Numbered from the stretch's first letter, positions 52,020-64,000 are shown. The stretch is DNA of 64,000 nt from Taenia hydatigena (GCA_036345935.2 JADWOT020000008.1:8140156-8204155); one strand, 5' to 3'. Made by a program: numbers and translations. Notes: a model not told the origin generated them from the sequence alone.

Positions 52020-52514
52020 GAGGACTATTACGCCATATTGGGTTGTGAGGCGACAGAGGATGCGGCCAAGTTGAAGGCGGCGCTGCGGGCACAACAGTTG
52101 GAGTGCCATCCGGATAAGTGCTTGGATCTTGCAGTGGAAGAAAAAGCAAAGCGACGGGCACGCTTTGAGGCGTTGGGACGCGCTTGGTGTGTCCTCGGCG
52201 AGGCAGAGAGCCGACGGCGCTATGACGCTGCGATGCGTCAGGCGCGTCTGCAGCAGGCTGCGTCTGCACCCCTCCACTGTACCATCCCCTGGACCGAATT
52301 CAAGGCTGCCCACTGCAATGATGCCGAAGATGACGTCCACGGTACCGTCAACGCCGCTGAAATTTACGCCGCGCCCTGTCGATGTGGCGGCGATTTCATT
52401 CTTGAAGGTGTCGCCGCCCTCGCTCAAATACCCTACGCTCACTGCTTTCAGTGCTCCCTCATTGCTCTCGTCTCCTATCCCCCCTCCAAATCCAATAAAG
52501 ACATTCAAGATTAA
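52020..52514 (+). CDS. DNAJC24: DPH4/DNAJC24, J-domain protein of diphthamide synthesis
   Basis: DPH4 pairs with DPH3 and the DPH1-DPH2 enzyme in the first step of diphthamide formation on elongation factor 2, and its J-domain stimulates Hsp70. The single exon found starts at an acceptor (gtctag) and opens EDYYAILGCEATEDAAKLK, helix I-II of a J-domain. The HPD triad is in ECHPDKC. The C-terminal half has the CSL-type zinc site (CRCGG and HCFQCSL). Length is 164 codons, close to the family's roughly 150. No upstream ATG exon in frame was found. The exon is in frame 0 from its first base, so a trans-spliced leader ending in ATG would supply the start. GC content is higher than in neighbouring genes. 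Confidence 0.88.
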   Translation, partial: EDYYAILGCEATEDAAKLKAALRAQQLECHPDKCLDLAVEEKAKRRARFEALGRAWCVLGEAESRRRYDAAMRQARLQQAASAPLHCTIPWTEFKAAHCNDAEDDVHGTVNAAEIYAAPCRCGGDFILEGVAALAQIPYAHCFQCSLIALVSYPPSKSNKDIQD

Positions 52515-53030
52515 TGCACCCCGTATTTGTCTCGGATTGTCTGCTGTTTTCTTTTCAAACCGTTTGGTGTATACTCTGACATAACTATCACGTCAGCATC
52601 TTAACTGCTGATCATTAATACGCATGATCATGTGTATTGGTTGTCACTAAAGGAGAAATGCTAGAATGCTTTATTAAATCCCCTCAAGTTAGCCATCCAC
52701 TACATTTGCCCGTAATGCGCTGATCTCCCACTCCCTTTTCGATCTACTATTGTTTGCTCATTCATTCCCTAGCTTATTTTCCCTACATTCCTGTTGTATC
52801 TATTCGATTCAGGGTTTTGTTCCCATTGTGCTCAATGCTGCCACTAGGAGTACATAATTACTCCCTTCAATCCTCATGATCAATAATTTTTTTGTTCAAT
52901 TGTCCTCTCTCCGTGCATTTTTTTGGTTTTCATTATGACTGCCTTTGTTTATCGAAAGCTCAATAGCAAGCACAAATGAGGTACAAAGCACCTCCCTGGT
53001 CAGTTGTATTTTAGTATTCTTCGTATTTAG

Positions 53031-55670
53031 ATGGCCGAGGACTTTGGGTTAAGGGAGCCGAAAGAGGCAGACAGGGGGCCGTTTCAAGCATCCAAGGCGG
53101 ATTTTGAGACAACACGCCGACGGAAAGCGCTCTGTTTGAAGAATGCTCTCACTATTGTGGAGAGGTTTGGTATGAATCCTGTTTCGGAAGAAATGATTGC
53201 ACTTGCAGTAAGCTTTCACTTAACTTCTCCGAATTCTCTCAATTTTTAACTTATTGTTACCTTTTTGTCGCTTGAATGTGTTCTCGGTTTGATCTGTGAA
53301 ATTGAAAACAGGCCGTAACCTGCCACGCTACTTCAGTTATCATTTCCACTAAATCCTTGTCGTATCAGCTGGCCTAAAGTATGCATTCCTGTTTTGTTTC
53401 GATGACTGTTTCCCCCTCAGCTGCCCTGGCTGGAGCGCGAGCAGTACGACGACATTCCCGTGGAGCGCGTCGGTTACGGCAACTGCGGCTACCCTCTCTG
53501 TCTGAAAACCGCGTCGGCGGCACAGTTCAAACAGCAATACCGCATCTCTGTCGCCAGACGTCGCGTCTACGAGGTCGGCGATCGAAAGGTGTGTGCATAT
53601 GACTTGAATTGTATGGTCGTACCTTTTCAAGATGGTATCAAATTTTGGTCTTTACATGAAGCCCAAATTCTCCAAACAGTTTGTCTTCCACGAGAAATCA
53701 GGTATTTCCTATACTCGAGTGGTATTTTTTTTTCACTCAGAGCATTGTAAACCAGGCGCAAATCGGAGTTTGGTGACCTACTTCATTAAAAGGGTATTTA
53801 AGACATATGGTAGTTTTAGCTCAAATTTAGTAGAAGACGAACTACTTTCGGATTCGCTACCTCGTTTTCTTTAAAAAACATTTACTTTAAGGTATGAATT
53901 AACTAATGGACGAGATCCTCTTGATGTAGTAGGCGATGGGGTTCCCTTCACCGAACTCGTACTTGCATTTTAAGTAGAACGTTTGTTTTGACATTGACAG
54001 TACTTCTGCTCTGATTGGTGCTACCGTGCGTCATGCTATCTGCGCCGTCAAATCCCCACAGAACCGGCGTGGTGTCGACCTCTGCCCACCGGTCCGATGC
54101 TCGGTATCAAATTCCTCCCACCCAATGTTCCCGGTCGACCAGGAAAGACTATCTTGGATGCACTGTATCATCTCCGACTGAACGACGATATTCAGAACGA
54201 AGGCAAGAAGGATGAATTTTCATCGTCTGAGGAGGAGAGCGAAGGAGAAGACAGGTCCGACAAAGAGACGGGTGGAGGAAGTAGCTTGTCAGAGTTGGAC
54301 GAAAATGCGGTTGAGGAGGAGAATCGAAGAGTTAAACCGAGCTCCACACCATGGAATGAAACTATTCCTCAGTTAACTTCGAAAAAAATAACCGAACGGA
54401 AGAATGTGACTGTATCTAAGGCCAAGAACTCTCCAAAACAGATCACCATGGAGAGGCGGGAGGTTAGGGAGGAAATCAAGACCACTTTCGCAGACATTGT
54501 CTTGGCTCGACTTCAGGAGTGGCTGACAAAGGAGGCTGTAGAGGTCCTATTCAACCAGGAGTGGTGTACTTCAACCACTTCTCAACTACCATCACCGCTC
54601 CCATATGAGGAAGAGGTCAGTGCCTTCCCTTGTAACAACTGCTATATCTTTATTCCTCGTGAGGGTTGTAAGATTATGATGTTTAGTTTGCAGAATTTGA
54701 ATAAAACTGCCAACAGAATGTATAACTGATTGCCATTGCAGTGAATATTTCAGTGTTTAGTAGTTTCTTGAGGTGGAATGAGATGCGCTTGTTGTGTATA
54801 AAATTATTTAATCATCTCAATCGTTTTCAGCCTCTTTCAGTAGTAATGCCTCTGGTTGATTCAGTATCACAGCACAGCTACCGTCTCCGCCTGTTGATGG
54901 AGTCCCTCTTGCCAAGGTAAACCTGTTTGTGTTATATTTCCCCTTATTTTTTAATACGCCCCAGCATCGGCGGCTATCGTTTGATCTTCTTACACTTTCC
55001 AAACAAAAGGGTCTCATGGCATAAGGTGCAAAATTAGTGGTGCCTCCATTATTACCATTCGATGGCTGTTATGAACTGGTAGACATCATTGGGATTTCGA
55101 CCGCTATGATGCAGGGGGTGGAACATCGGGTAAACAAGGTTTTTGGTGCCGACAACGTGTACAACCAGAATTGGGTGTCCGCATCCATGGCATCGTTGAT
55201 CAATCGGAGTGGCTCACTGAGGGAACCATAGAATATCCCACAAACTTGCAGAACATTCTGGTATTGGGAACAGAAACATGATTTCCGGGGTTGTAGGCGT
55301 TCGCATTAATTTGTCCATCTACCTATTCTCAAAACTATCAACTAAATACTACTTCCTCCATTCTAGTTTGAAGAAAATGCTATTTCGCTTGGAGGTTCCT
55401 TTGTCATCGGTGTATGAGAAGCTGCAGAACGTGCTAGCCAAGTTCAACCTCACGAACAAGAACCTACACCTGCGACCACATGAAGCCAGTCTTATGTGCC
55501 TCTGTCTACTTCACCTCCTTGCAGACGACGACACCCTTTACCCACATGATCGTCTGGTCGAGATGGTTGCCACTTTCAACAGCGTCAGTGACAACGCAGA
55601 AGGTTTTCTTGCCAGCATTTCAGAATTGGCCCACAGGCTCCGTGAGGAAAGCCTCAACTCTCCTTCTTAA
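53031..55670 (+). CDS. RPAP2: RPAP2/Rtr1, RNA polymerase II CTD Ser5 phosphatase
   Basis: RPAP2 removes Ser5 phosphate from the polymerase II tail and helps polymerase import. Exons: 53031-53207, 53421-53588, 54001-54615, 54831-54916, one near 54965, and 55367-55670. The zinc-binding RTR1 motif is split over exons 2 and 3: ERVGYGNCGYPLC, then YFCSDWCYRASCYLRRQ. The downstream PTEPAWCR segment is also typical. A Ser/Glu-rich linker follows. The C-terminus (RLEVPLSSVYEKLQNVLAKF, then THDRLV-type helices) fits the poorly conserved RPAP2 tail. The ATG sits directly after a tttag acceptor. Frame between 54965 and 55367 is unresolved, so one exon may be missed. Confidence 0.88.
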
Positions 55671-55673
55671 AAT

Positions 55674-56199
55674 GCTCCCCTTAAGCAATTAGAAGCAGCA
55701 GGAAACCACCCAGAGATTCTGTACGTACCTAAATCACCATTTTCAATAGCAAGCTGGTTTTACAATTACAGTGCACGAACATCAAGTTGACAGTTACGCA
55801 GATGGCGATGGTTCGGTGCCCTTAAGAATCCAATAATGCGAAGGCGAGCAGTTCAAATTTACTAATGAGCGTTCTTTATAACACATTGGGACATACAGTC
55901 ATAATAGTTGGAATGTGAAATAACTTCAACGGAAACGTTACCAAGGAGTCACATTGTACTGAGCGTTGAGTCAGAGAGCACCTATTTACGATAGCTAGAT
56001 TTTGATTTTCAAAACCCTGAGAGCTTGAAATGAGAGACCACCTTTGGCCCTTCAGGACAGATAGGAGATAGTAATAAATGCCAGGGCTTTACAGAGCATT
56101 GGAGCAATGATAACAGCGAGAAGTGGGAATATGGGCTCAATAGAAAACTGTACAGTGCGTTCATGTTATGGGTGGGTGAAGGAGGAAGGGACAAGTAAC
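55674..56199. other. Gap between convergent RPAP2 and phytochelatin synthase genes
   Basis: About 500 bases where the two genes' 3' ends face each other. No gene or clear poly(A) signal pair is seen. Confidence 0.5.
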
Positions 56200-57341
56200 T
56201 TAATTTGGTGCATTTTCAATACATCGGCTACCAGGGGGCCGGCGAATGGACACAAGTTGAGCAAGGATATTAGAGAGGGTAGTGAGCTCGTTGCGCGTGC
56301 CTGGTGTGAGCACGATGAAGCATGTCTGACTTGGCAGGAGGGGCAGGCGATAGAGCAAGTGATGAGAACTTTTAAGGGCTCCCACAAGGACACCCTGGCT
56401 ACCACTATTGTCTGCAGCGATTACGTCGCCGATACTGCCGGAACGGTGGGGAACAGTGTGGTAGGGGAAGGCGAGGAGGAAGGCAGTGAGGAGGGCTGTG
56501 GCGCGAATCTTGGGATCCGTAACATGAGGCATTGCGCACGCGGGGCGGCGGCAGGGAACACTGCTTCCTGGCACTGTCGCTATTCCCACCGTTCCTCTCA
56601 ATCCCAATCCCAAAGTCGAAACTGCGCGGTAAGTCAGCGGACCCCCACTGTCTGAGGTCAACCACTCGTAGGACCGGTGTTGCAGTCGTTCCAACGCTAG
56701 TCGAGCTCGCCGACCTGCAGCCGATGACACGAGCTCAAATATAACCTTGAAATGTAAAAAAGTACATTACACGAACCTGTAAGGCCGGCATGGCACAACA
56801 AGTCACTTGCTCCATCTCGCGAAGTTGTGTTAACTAGGTTGTTCAGAATCTGAAGAACTGAGCAGGATTTGGGCTGATAGCAATACCAAAACTGTAAGAG
56901 TTAAATAGAAACCTAAAACAGCTCACTTTCGTAATTCCAAATGGATAATCTCGAAAGTGTCCGCTGTGAAAGTGGGTGGGCTGTCACTCGAGAGCGAATC
57001 CAAGGACACAGACCTGTGTGGCAGTTTCGTTGGTGGAGGAGGCATTGACACTGGAGTCAGCCCAGAGGGGCTGGCAGCTGAAGAAGAAGTCAGGGGGTCG
57101 GTGCTTGACAAGAAGGGTGAGAAGCTGGTCAAACAGAGCGTCCACGAGGCATGGGCACTCGCAGCGATGCGCAGGAACAACCTGGGGCGGCGAGGTGAGT
57201 GTAAGAATGGGCGAGCAGTTCCCAGGCCCCAAGCTCGAGCATGGCTCCCGTTGATCTCGACTGGAACAATGGCCTCTCTCTTGACCCTGGGATTGTAGGA
57301 GGCAGCAGCATGTCTTCCCGAAGCTCCCTAGTGATGTTGAA
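56200..57341 (-). CDS. Probable C-terminal exons of phytochelatin synthase
   Basis: Two stretches look coding. One near 57000-57181 reads PCLVDALFDQLLTLLVKHRPP after a very pyrimidine-rich acceptor, in phase 0 with the exon ending at 57777. The other, 56200 to about 56530, reads DPKIRATALLTAFLLAFPYH and later LSNILAQLVSIR, ending in TAA at 56200-56202. The LLTAFLLAFP run resembles the C-terminal domain of PCS proteins. An alternative exon 57182-57341 (FNITRELREDMLLPPTIPG) also joins in phase 0. The exact splicing cannot be settled here. Confidence 0.45.
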
Positions 57342-60300
57342 CTGAGGTAAGCTGACCACTCATCAGCGACTGCACGCAGACGACCGCCGGCACTTTTCGG
57401 GTCCAGCAGGGAGGCGGATGACGAAAATGCCTACAGAACGTCAAGATTTTCCCAAAAGTTAGATTTTCAAAAGGGACAGCTCAACCGTGTGCACCAAGAA
57501 CATAGGAAATAAGCATGTAGTACTAAAATGAGAACTACAGCAAAATCGAATGGGAGGTTTTGCAAAATTGGTTGTTCAAAAAAAAGTGCTCCCATTGTTG
57601 TTAACGATTTGGTCGAAATATAAACAAATACAAAACAACTGACCGCATGCCTATTACCCAGGTAATGATGCAAATTATTTCATGCATTTTGGCAGCTATA
57701 AATTATCGAGATAGAGTACTAACGCTTGCCTGGATATTACGATATGTCAATTGTGTGCATTTAGAAGTCAAGACACCTGATAGGCGGCATCAGGAAGACA
57801 GAAGAGGGTGAGTTGGTTGACCAGTTGATTGACACGGGGCGCAACTTCAGCTAGCGCAGGGGGCGAACCGTTGGCAGAGAGGTGCTGTTGAGCAGATGCA
57901 TCTCGTACGTCCACGTCTGCCACCACAGGACCGTGCGGGTTGGGGGAAAGGAGGCCAGTCCGAGCGTGGAATGCCTTGGTGATGAACATGTATCCACGCG
58001 GACGACCAGTCACTTTATCGAGGGAGCACATACCGTTGTAGATGGCGGTGAGAGGAGCCCAGTGAGGGGGGTACTTAAAGGCCGCGGTCTCAAGAAGAAG
58101 AATGAGGTCGCGCTTTGGGTGGTAGCCGCCCACCAGTGCGTAATGTCCACTGCCCGTCTGCTTCACCGCCTTGCGGTCATAGGAGACCACTAAAATCGTG
58201 CCAGACGTCGAAAGAGACTGAGAACAGATATTCAGGAGGCAGGATCGAAAAGTTTCCACTGTCTCGCCTGGTGAGGTCGGCTGCCGCAGATCAACCTGGA
58301 GAGCGAGTTTAAGTACCTTGAAAGCGCTACCAAATTAATGCCCCAGACAACGCTTAACAGGTATCATGCTCGGTAACCCAGAGTGATAAATAAAAATATT
58401 TCGAGAACTGGAGGAGCGATAAGGACGGAAGTGTACGACAGAATTTATTGTTAGGTACTATAATCTGTACCTACTTAATAAAAGCAAATGTAGGAAAGGC
58501 ATTTCTGGATAGCAGAGCATTCGATCAAGGTAGAAAATACACAAATGGGTGAGTTTAAATACTTCATGTAAGCATGAGATTTACAAAGTGGTTACCCATT
58601 TGCTTAAGCTGTAACAATGTAAATTGGAGAACTCTGCACCACTCTGCGAAGCACGGATCTAATTATGCCAAAAGCTTGGACTCCACAACTTGCCTCACTC
58701 ATTGAAAGATGAGAATTTAATTTGAGTGGTATTGACCACTCGGACTCAAATAATAAGAAGTGAAAAACAACAAATCAACATGCGCTTGATAAGATTAGCG
58801 ATCTCGTTCAAGGAAAAGGATGTATGAATTGGAGCACTTTTCGTTTGTTTGAGACATAGACCAGGGTAAATTCATGAGTACACATGTGTGTGAGTGCTCA
58901 AGATTTCAACAAACTCAGCCAAAATCCGCAAAATTCTTCCTCTCCAAATGCTAGTGGCTGTTCATCAAGCCTAATTTCACTTTCCGCAATATATTTTTAA
59001 ACGAAAGAAGTTGACTTTATTAAAGCATAAAGTAGAGGATGTAAACGATGTTGAACCTCAATAGCAACGACTTCCTCAGCGCCATGGCAGCTTGACCGAT
59101 CGGATTTAATTTTTGGCAAAAACGCGACGATTTTCAAAAACTCTGTTGCCTCGAGTAAAATTCGGCGGAATCCTATCAATCATGATTTGCGGTTCCAATT
59201 TCATTCACCTATTGAACTCTTTCGATATCGATAGTGCAGACACACGTTTCTTCAGCAATAATAATAGTCTTTTTAATAACATGTCTGAGAATTGGCTTCC
59301 CAACCACCTACACAACCTTTTGTTTTAAGGAAGTTGGGTTATTTTCAAAATACTTAGAGGAGCGACAAGACGCTCAAAAACAAAGCACTAATAACAGTCT
59401 TCAGCTTCTCTACCTTCCCTAAGAGTCTTATATCAATCAATCGCCCTTAATTTCGTTAAATAGTTGCCTTTGAAGACTTTTGAGACAATCTCAGCCTTTA
59501 CGAAGTAATATTTTTTCGAAACAACTTTTGGTAAACAAGAGACCAAAGCTCACGTTGAGTCCGTTGCACTTGGCGATGGACTGGAATTGGTCAAGAGTGA
59601 TGCCGTGGGTAAGGAGGTCCTCTGAGGAGAGGCAACATGTGAGCATATCCTCGTGGTACCAGCGCCACGGCGCCTTCCACACTCGGCCCGGGTCCATCTC
59701 AAACGAGTTCAGCACCATCACCATCGCCGACAAACCGCAGTAAGATGGCTGCACCTGCAGAGAATGGGTGAAAACGCCAGTCATTGAAGTGTCTCTTCAA
59801 GAAGGGGCTGAACTCATGGGATAGTGAGAGAGACGGATTGATGGAACATGCCCATGGCTTTTCGAATGACTTGCCGGAAATGCAATCGAAATGGTGAAGT
59901 AGATAATATTGCCAAACCGAAGACAAAACCCCACAATAAGCGGGAATTGGAATGAAGAAACATCAAAGGTACTGATACTCTGCGCCTCATCAAGTCTGAA
60001 GCCTTCAAACATACGAGGATGCACCTCCGTTGCATACAATTGTTACAAGATACCCTAATAAATGATTACGTTTAAGTTGAATAAAATCCTGTGAAGGCAG
60101 AAAATTACTCAAAAGTCACGCTTTCTATAAGGAAAGAATGAAATCCTGGGGCAGGGACGGGCTTCCCCCATGAAAATATATTTGAGAAGTTATTGCGCTA
60201 GATACTTTTCCAATGACATCAACAACAGCATTACGTCTCGGACCGCATATATAATGATACTAAAAAGGTTCGCCAGGCAATGTCTAAAAACAGGACCCAA

Positions 60301-61453
60301 ATGATCAGTGAACAAATAGTCCAAAGCAACGACATGGAAACTAAAGGGGAGTATTTGGGAGCTAACTAACGATTAAATATTTCAAATGCTTTTAAAAACC
60401 TTACTAGAGTGTCCCTGAACTAATGCTTTCGGAATGGAAAAAGCGCTTGTCGTATAAAAAAAAGTGCATTCCAGGTATTAGGTTAATGACTATACAAAAG
60501 TTGTTAAGGTCATTGATATGCTCATTGGAATAGCATCGACAGCTCAGCATTTAAAGTGCAGGAACCAGGGAGCAGTACCAGTATTGGGGAACTGTAGGAT
60601 GTTGCTTTTGCTTTAATTGTGCCAGTGCGTTTGAAAACACTTCAAAGTGACCTGCCACAATCGCTAACTTTGGAATTAACAAGTAAATTGTGAATGAAAC
60701 AAAAACTCCTGAGAGAAAATGGAGTAATTTGCATATAGGCAAGGCTACTTTCTCACCTGATGAGGACAAATTCATGCAGCGCATGGGGGAACACTAGAAT
60801 TAAATTACCACTAACCGATTCCCACCGAAACTCGGCGGTTCGTTCGGCTATGGATATACAAAAGATGAGAAGATTACGTGGATTTTGATGTGCATCCCTA
60901 AAATAGCAGGAAATGTGTATGGTCTTCCGGAACGTAGCATAATTGAAGTGATTTCACTGCAACGAAAAGTCAAAATCACCTCAGCATTTTCTGGCCGTCG
61001 AATAAATAAACACTCATTCACTTTAGCGGCCGAGATTGGCTCTGCGGAAGTAAACTTCTAATAGTATATTTTCCAATAGTTTAATGTGATACGGTGAACG
61101 CGATTTATCTCGGTTCCGAAACTAACCTGTGTCCGAAGTTGAGGAGCCAAATCAAAAAACGATTCCAAAAAACCCATTTCCAGCGTCTCCTTGAAGATTT
61201 GGCGTCCTTCCACGGTGCTGAAAGCTATGCAGGATGCGGGAAGGGGGCGGCGGTAGAATTGCCGTGGTTCTTGTGGCGGCGCAACGAGGCTTGCCTTTTT
61301 GTTGAGTGGATTGGCAGGAGTGGAGTTTGAGGTGGAGGAGTACAGCCTTGAAGAGAGCAAAGAAGGAAAAGACACAGCGACTGCTGCAACTCGACCACCG
61401 AGTAACTGCCTGACTAACCAAGGAGTCAGGAAACGAAGCCGTCTATGACACAT
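56200..61453 (-). CDS. PCS: Phytochelatin synthase (glutathione gamma-glutamylcysteinyltransferase)
   Basis: The enzyme transfers gamma-Glu-Cys from one glutathione to another, making metal-binding phytochelatins. Core exons are 61127-61453, 59554-59754 and 57777-58295, all joined in phase 0. They give FYRRPLPASCIAFSTVEGRQIFKE, then VQPSYCGLSAMVMVLNSF (catalytic Cys in YCGL), APWRWYHEDMLTCC, HGITLDQF, and SGHYALVGGYHPKRDLIL (catalytic His), ETAAFKYPPHWAPL (catalytic Asp position replaced by Glu-Thr in this read) and GRPRGYMFI. The region 56200-57341 probably encodes the C-terminal domain. The first exon starts MCHRRLRFLTPWLVRQLLGG and runs to RLYSSTS, a mitochondrial-type presequence. PCS is known in plants, fungi, nematodes and flatworms. 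Introns are long and exon edges in the C-terminal part are unresolved. Confidence 0.9.
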
Positions 61454-63515
61454 CTCACATCCGAGGCCTGCGCTGGACAAGGAAATGAAAAGTATTTGGT
61501 GAGGATTTGCCGACTCAAATCCTGCACATATGCGCACGGCCCAAGTAACAAAGACAAGCTGTAAAAATCAGCGCGCACACGAAAGTAAAAGAGATTTCTT
61601 CAGTAACGACAGCACTGCCATTTGTGAAGGGTCTGCTAGATGAAGTATTGTTAATACGCACTAAACTAACAACAGGAGCAGTAGTAAAGCCATGAATCTA
61701 CGGAGAGCTAAGGAACCGATAAGTTCTGAAAATTGGTTAACTGCATCAGCCTACACGTAGATGGCAGTCATGTACGCATCTTGACGGACAGCTGAATGTC
61801 GTTTGAACACGTCTCAATGTATGACAACTAACTATAAGTCGTGGATATTGCAATGCGAAAAAAAGGTTTGAACGTGGATAACTTGAAGGTTCTACATGCC
61901 CCTTAGCTACCGAGCATGATTTTGGATCCATTGAGCGTACTACAGTAACACCTTAAATGTAAACAAATGTAAGTTAGGTTGCGATGTGTGACAGCTTTGA
62001 GTTGAAAAATCCGAAGAGCTATAACTGAAAACAGTAGATTAGTCCATACGGCATGACAGTGAAGAAAACAACCCGAAGGTCCCAAAAGCACTTGACAGGC
62101 GCTGATATGGACTAGGATGAAGTTATCCGAGGGATTGCTATCGTAGAAACAAGGCGAGAATGTACACCGTATGAGGGCGGCGGAGTAAAGCGGCGAATGC
62201 TACCAAGAGACCCCAATGATTTATGCGGCTAGTTACAACTCCAAAACAAACTTACCTTCGAGTGGCTTTAACGTGTGCACGACTCACGACGTCATTTAGG
62301 TTCACACATATCTGTGCAACAGCACTACGTGGTGCAGACGTCTTTCGCAGTTGCCCAATATCAAAGGTAAGCAAGTTTCGAAAACTGGATTTGTGAAAGC
62401 CCACTTAACCACCGCAGCATGTGCATGAAAGAATTATGCCGGCTAAATGACTATGCACATGCAGGAGAAGCGCCATGAACTCACACATGAAGCAAGTTAC
62501 AGACAACACTTGGTTCCACGTAGGCGCATACACACACACACACACACCTATCGATCACCTCCAATGTCAGTGAAAGCTCAAGCACAGCCGTAGTAGGACC
62601 CATAAAAACAAGTGAATTTAAAATAAGCAAAATATTCGAATGGATTATGACAGCTCCGATCTGGATTGTAGAAAAGACTTCACACAACTCCTGGGATGCA
62701 GCCGCTGCAGCTCAGATAATTGAAAGACCACACTCATTCCGTCCACAGATGGTTTGTATGTGAGGGGTTTCGAAACGCCTTTATTATCAACACTTTCTGA
62801 GTACGATTTCCTTGGACTCAAATCGGCTCATGACGTTAAAAACATCAATGTAATCTGCCCCAGTAGAAAAGCCATTAACAATAATGAGCTTTACAGCTAA
62901 AATAACAAGCATACGGATAGGAACTCCTATGCAACAAAATGCAGACGTCATCACCTCAAAAATAAAAATTGTCTGTCATAAAAATGCTCCAGAGTAGGTG
63001 ACCTACCCACCAGTGAAATGAAAGCGGAATCAAAAACAGATTTAAGCCCTACTACTTGACAAAACCTCGAGCCCTGTAATTAGGAAGCTTTGAAAACTTT
63101 TTTGGAGGTGAATGGATAAATCACTCACATGAAGCAGGCGTACAAACACGCGTTTTTAAATAGATGAGGGAAAAATCGGGCTTGAAGGTCAAATTCTATT
63201 TGGAGAAAGGAGGAAGTAAACGAAAACAGAGAAAAGCATATCCTGTTTGAGGAGGTGAAAAGAAGTGGAGGGGAAAGCAGCAATTGGTAGAGCACACGAA
63301 ATCGGTCTGTGTGGTGATAATGCGACAGGCTGGTGTGTAAATTTTTGTTTCTGTACACAGTGTTATGACAATTAAGAGAGGGAGGGAGGAAGAGAATAGA
63401 AGCAGCAAGAAAGGACGTCGATGGAAAGTACACACGCAAGATAAATGGAATGAAGCTACGGAGGACGCCTGCGTGTGTGTAGGGGAGTAGTGAGATGGTA
63501 GGGGGAGAGAACAAC
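61454..63515. other. Region between phytochelatin synthase and the Rab gene
   Basis: This stretch should hold the PCS promoter or trans-splice acceptor and the 3' untranslated region of the Rab gene. It contains a (CA)n microsatellite at 62528-62546. No coding sequence was recognised. Confidence 0.5.
62528..62546. repeat. (CA)n microsatellite
   Basis: About nine CA units, a simple repeat with no sign of function. Confidence 0.9.
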
Positions 63516-63704
63516 TTAGCAGCATCCACCCTCCTTCTTAAGGGGTGTTGTAGATCCCACAGTGAGTGTCGTAGCAGCAGCACTCGGTACATTAGGGCTG
63601 CTCTCTTTGATCTGCATCGCCATCTTTATAAAGGCCTCCTGTACGTTATGAGCTGTCTTGGCACTGGTCTCCATGAAAGGAATCGCCAAACCATCAGCGA
63701 ATTT
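63516..63704 (-). CDS. Rab1-like small GTPase, last exon (partial gene)
   Basis: Rab1 GTPases control ER-to-Golgi vesicle traffic. The exon (63 codons with stop, phase 0, acceptor ttttag) reads [20 protein letters not shown], then [15 protein letters not shown], and ends EGGCC. ETSAK is the G5 guanine-binding motif and the terminal CC is the double geranylgeranylation site. FAD.L.IPF.ETSAK and AF..MA..IK fit Rab1/Ypt1 best, though TSAKTAHNV also recalls Rab2. Upstream exons with G1-G4 lie beyond the right edge. Confidence 0.72.
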   Translation of the reverse strand, partial: KFADGLAIPFMETSAKTAHNVQEAFIKMAMQIKESSPNVPSAAATTLTVGSTTPLKKEGGCC

Positions 63705-64000
63705 CTAAAATTGACAAAAAGTAACGCGAGCCGTTTTGATGGATCTAAAAAACACTTTCATCGGTTAAAGGAATTCCCTGCAAAAAATATGATTAAGCGC
63801 TTCATATTTTGCACAAACTACTACATGGAAGCACCTACCTCTTTCAAACGTTACGTGGCAATGCTTGTTTTACCTTAAAGGCAATCTAAACACCACGTCA
63901 GAAATCACATCCCGTTCATTAGAATAGTAGACGGTCGAATGAACAAATTCTTCAAGTGCTTACTAAAGCCTATTAAGCATGCTCAACAAGCAACTAAGAC

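Noticed and set aside
56107..56655. 182-residue plus-strand ORF
   Set aside because: It lies antisense to the probable C-terminal exon of phytochelatin synthase and shows no family features; a GC-rich shadow frame.
63125..63592. Long minus-strand ORFs rich in Ser, Leu and Pro beside the Rab exon
   Set aside because: They arise from purine-rich low-complexity sequence in the Rab 3' flank and overlap the real Rab exon in the wrong frame.

Overview
This is a eukaryotic nuclear window: every gene is split by spliceosomal introns, with GT-AG borders visible at almost all exon edges. The gene set, namely a flagellar dynein, a basement-membrane nidogen carrying Kunitz domains, an animal-type phytochelatin synthase and signs of spliced-leader trans-splicing, suggests a parasitic flatworm, most likely a tapeworm. 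The species is inferred and cannot be fixed from the sequence alone.

Layout. (1) Minus strand, from the left edge to about 14.8 kb: an axonemal inner-arm dynein heavy chain (DNAH3/7/12 group), entered at its AAA3 module on the left and reaching its N-terminal tail on the right. The C-terminal half lies outside the window. The gene contains micro-exons of 24, 12, 21 and probably 7 nt and one GC-AG intron. (2) 14.8-20.9 kb: mostly intergenic, with two copies of a decayed dispersed repeat. (3) Plus strand, 20.9-47.6 kb: one giant nidogen-like gene. Its N-terminal (NIDO, EGF, G2F) and C-terminal (YWTD/LY propeller, EGF) ends are those of nidogen. The middle is an array of 6 intact Kunitz domains, about 30 EGF-like domains and one Ig domain. 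Most array domains sit on a single exon flanked by phase-1 introns. Summing my exons gives a continuous frame of about 2,712 residues, roughly twice a vertebrate nidogen. Several decayed Kunitz and EGF exons and a tandem segmental duplication that includes introns show that the array is evolving by exon duplication and loss.

(4) Plus strand, 49.6-55.7 kb: three closely spaced genes for RNF113A/Cwc24 (spliceosome), DPH4/DNAJC24 (diphthamide synthesis) and RPAP2/Rtr1 (RNA polymerase II CTD phosphatase). The DPH4 exon begins directly at a splice acceptor, in frame and without a visible upstream start. That fits trans-splicing of a flatworm spliced leader that ends in AUG. (5) Minus strand, 56.2-61.5 kb: phytochelatin synthase with a mitochondrial-type presequence. 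(6) Minus strand, 63.5-63.7 kb: the last exon of a Rab1-like small GTPase that continues past the right edge.

The most unusual item is the Kunitz/EGF/Ig-expanded nidogen. Exon borders were worked out by eye from reading frame, splice signals and intron phase; no alignments or searches were run.
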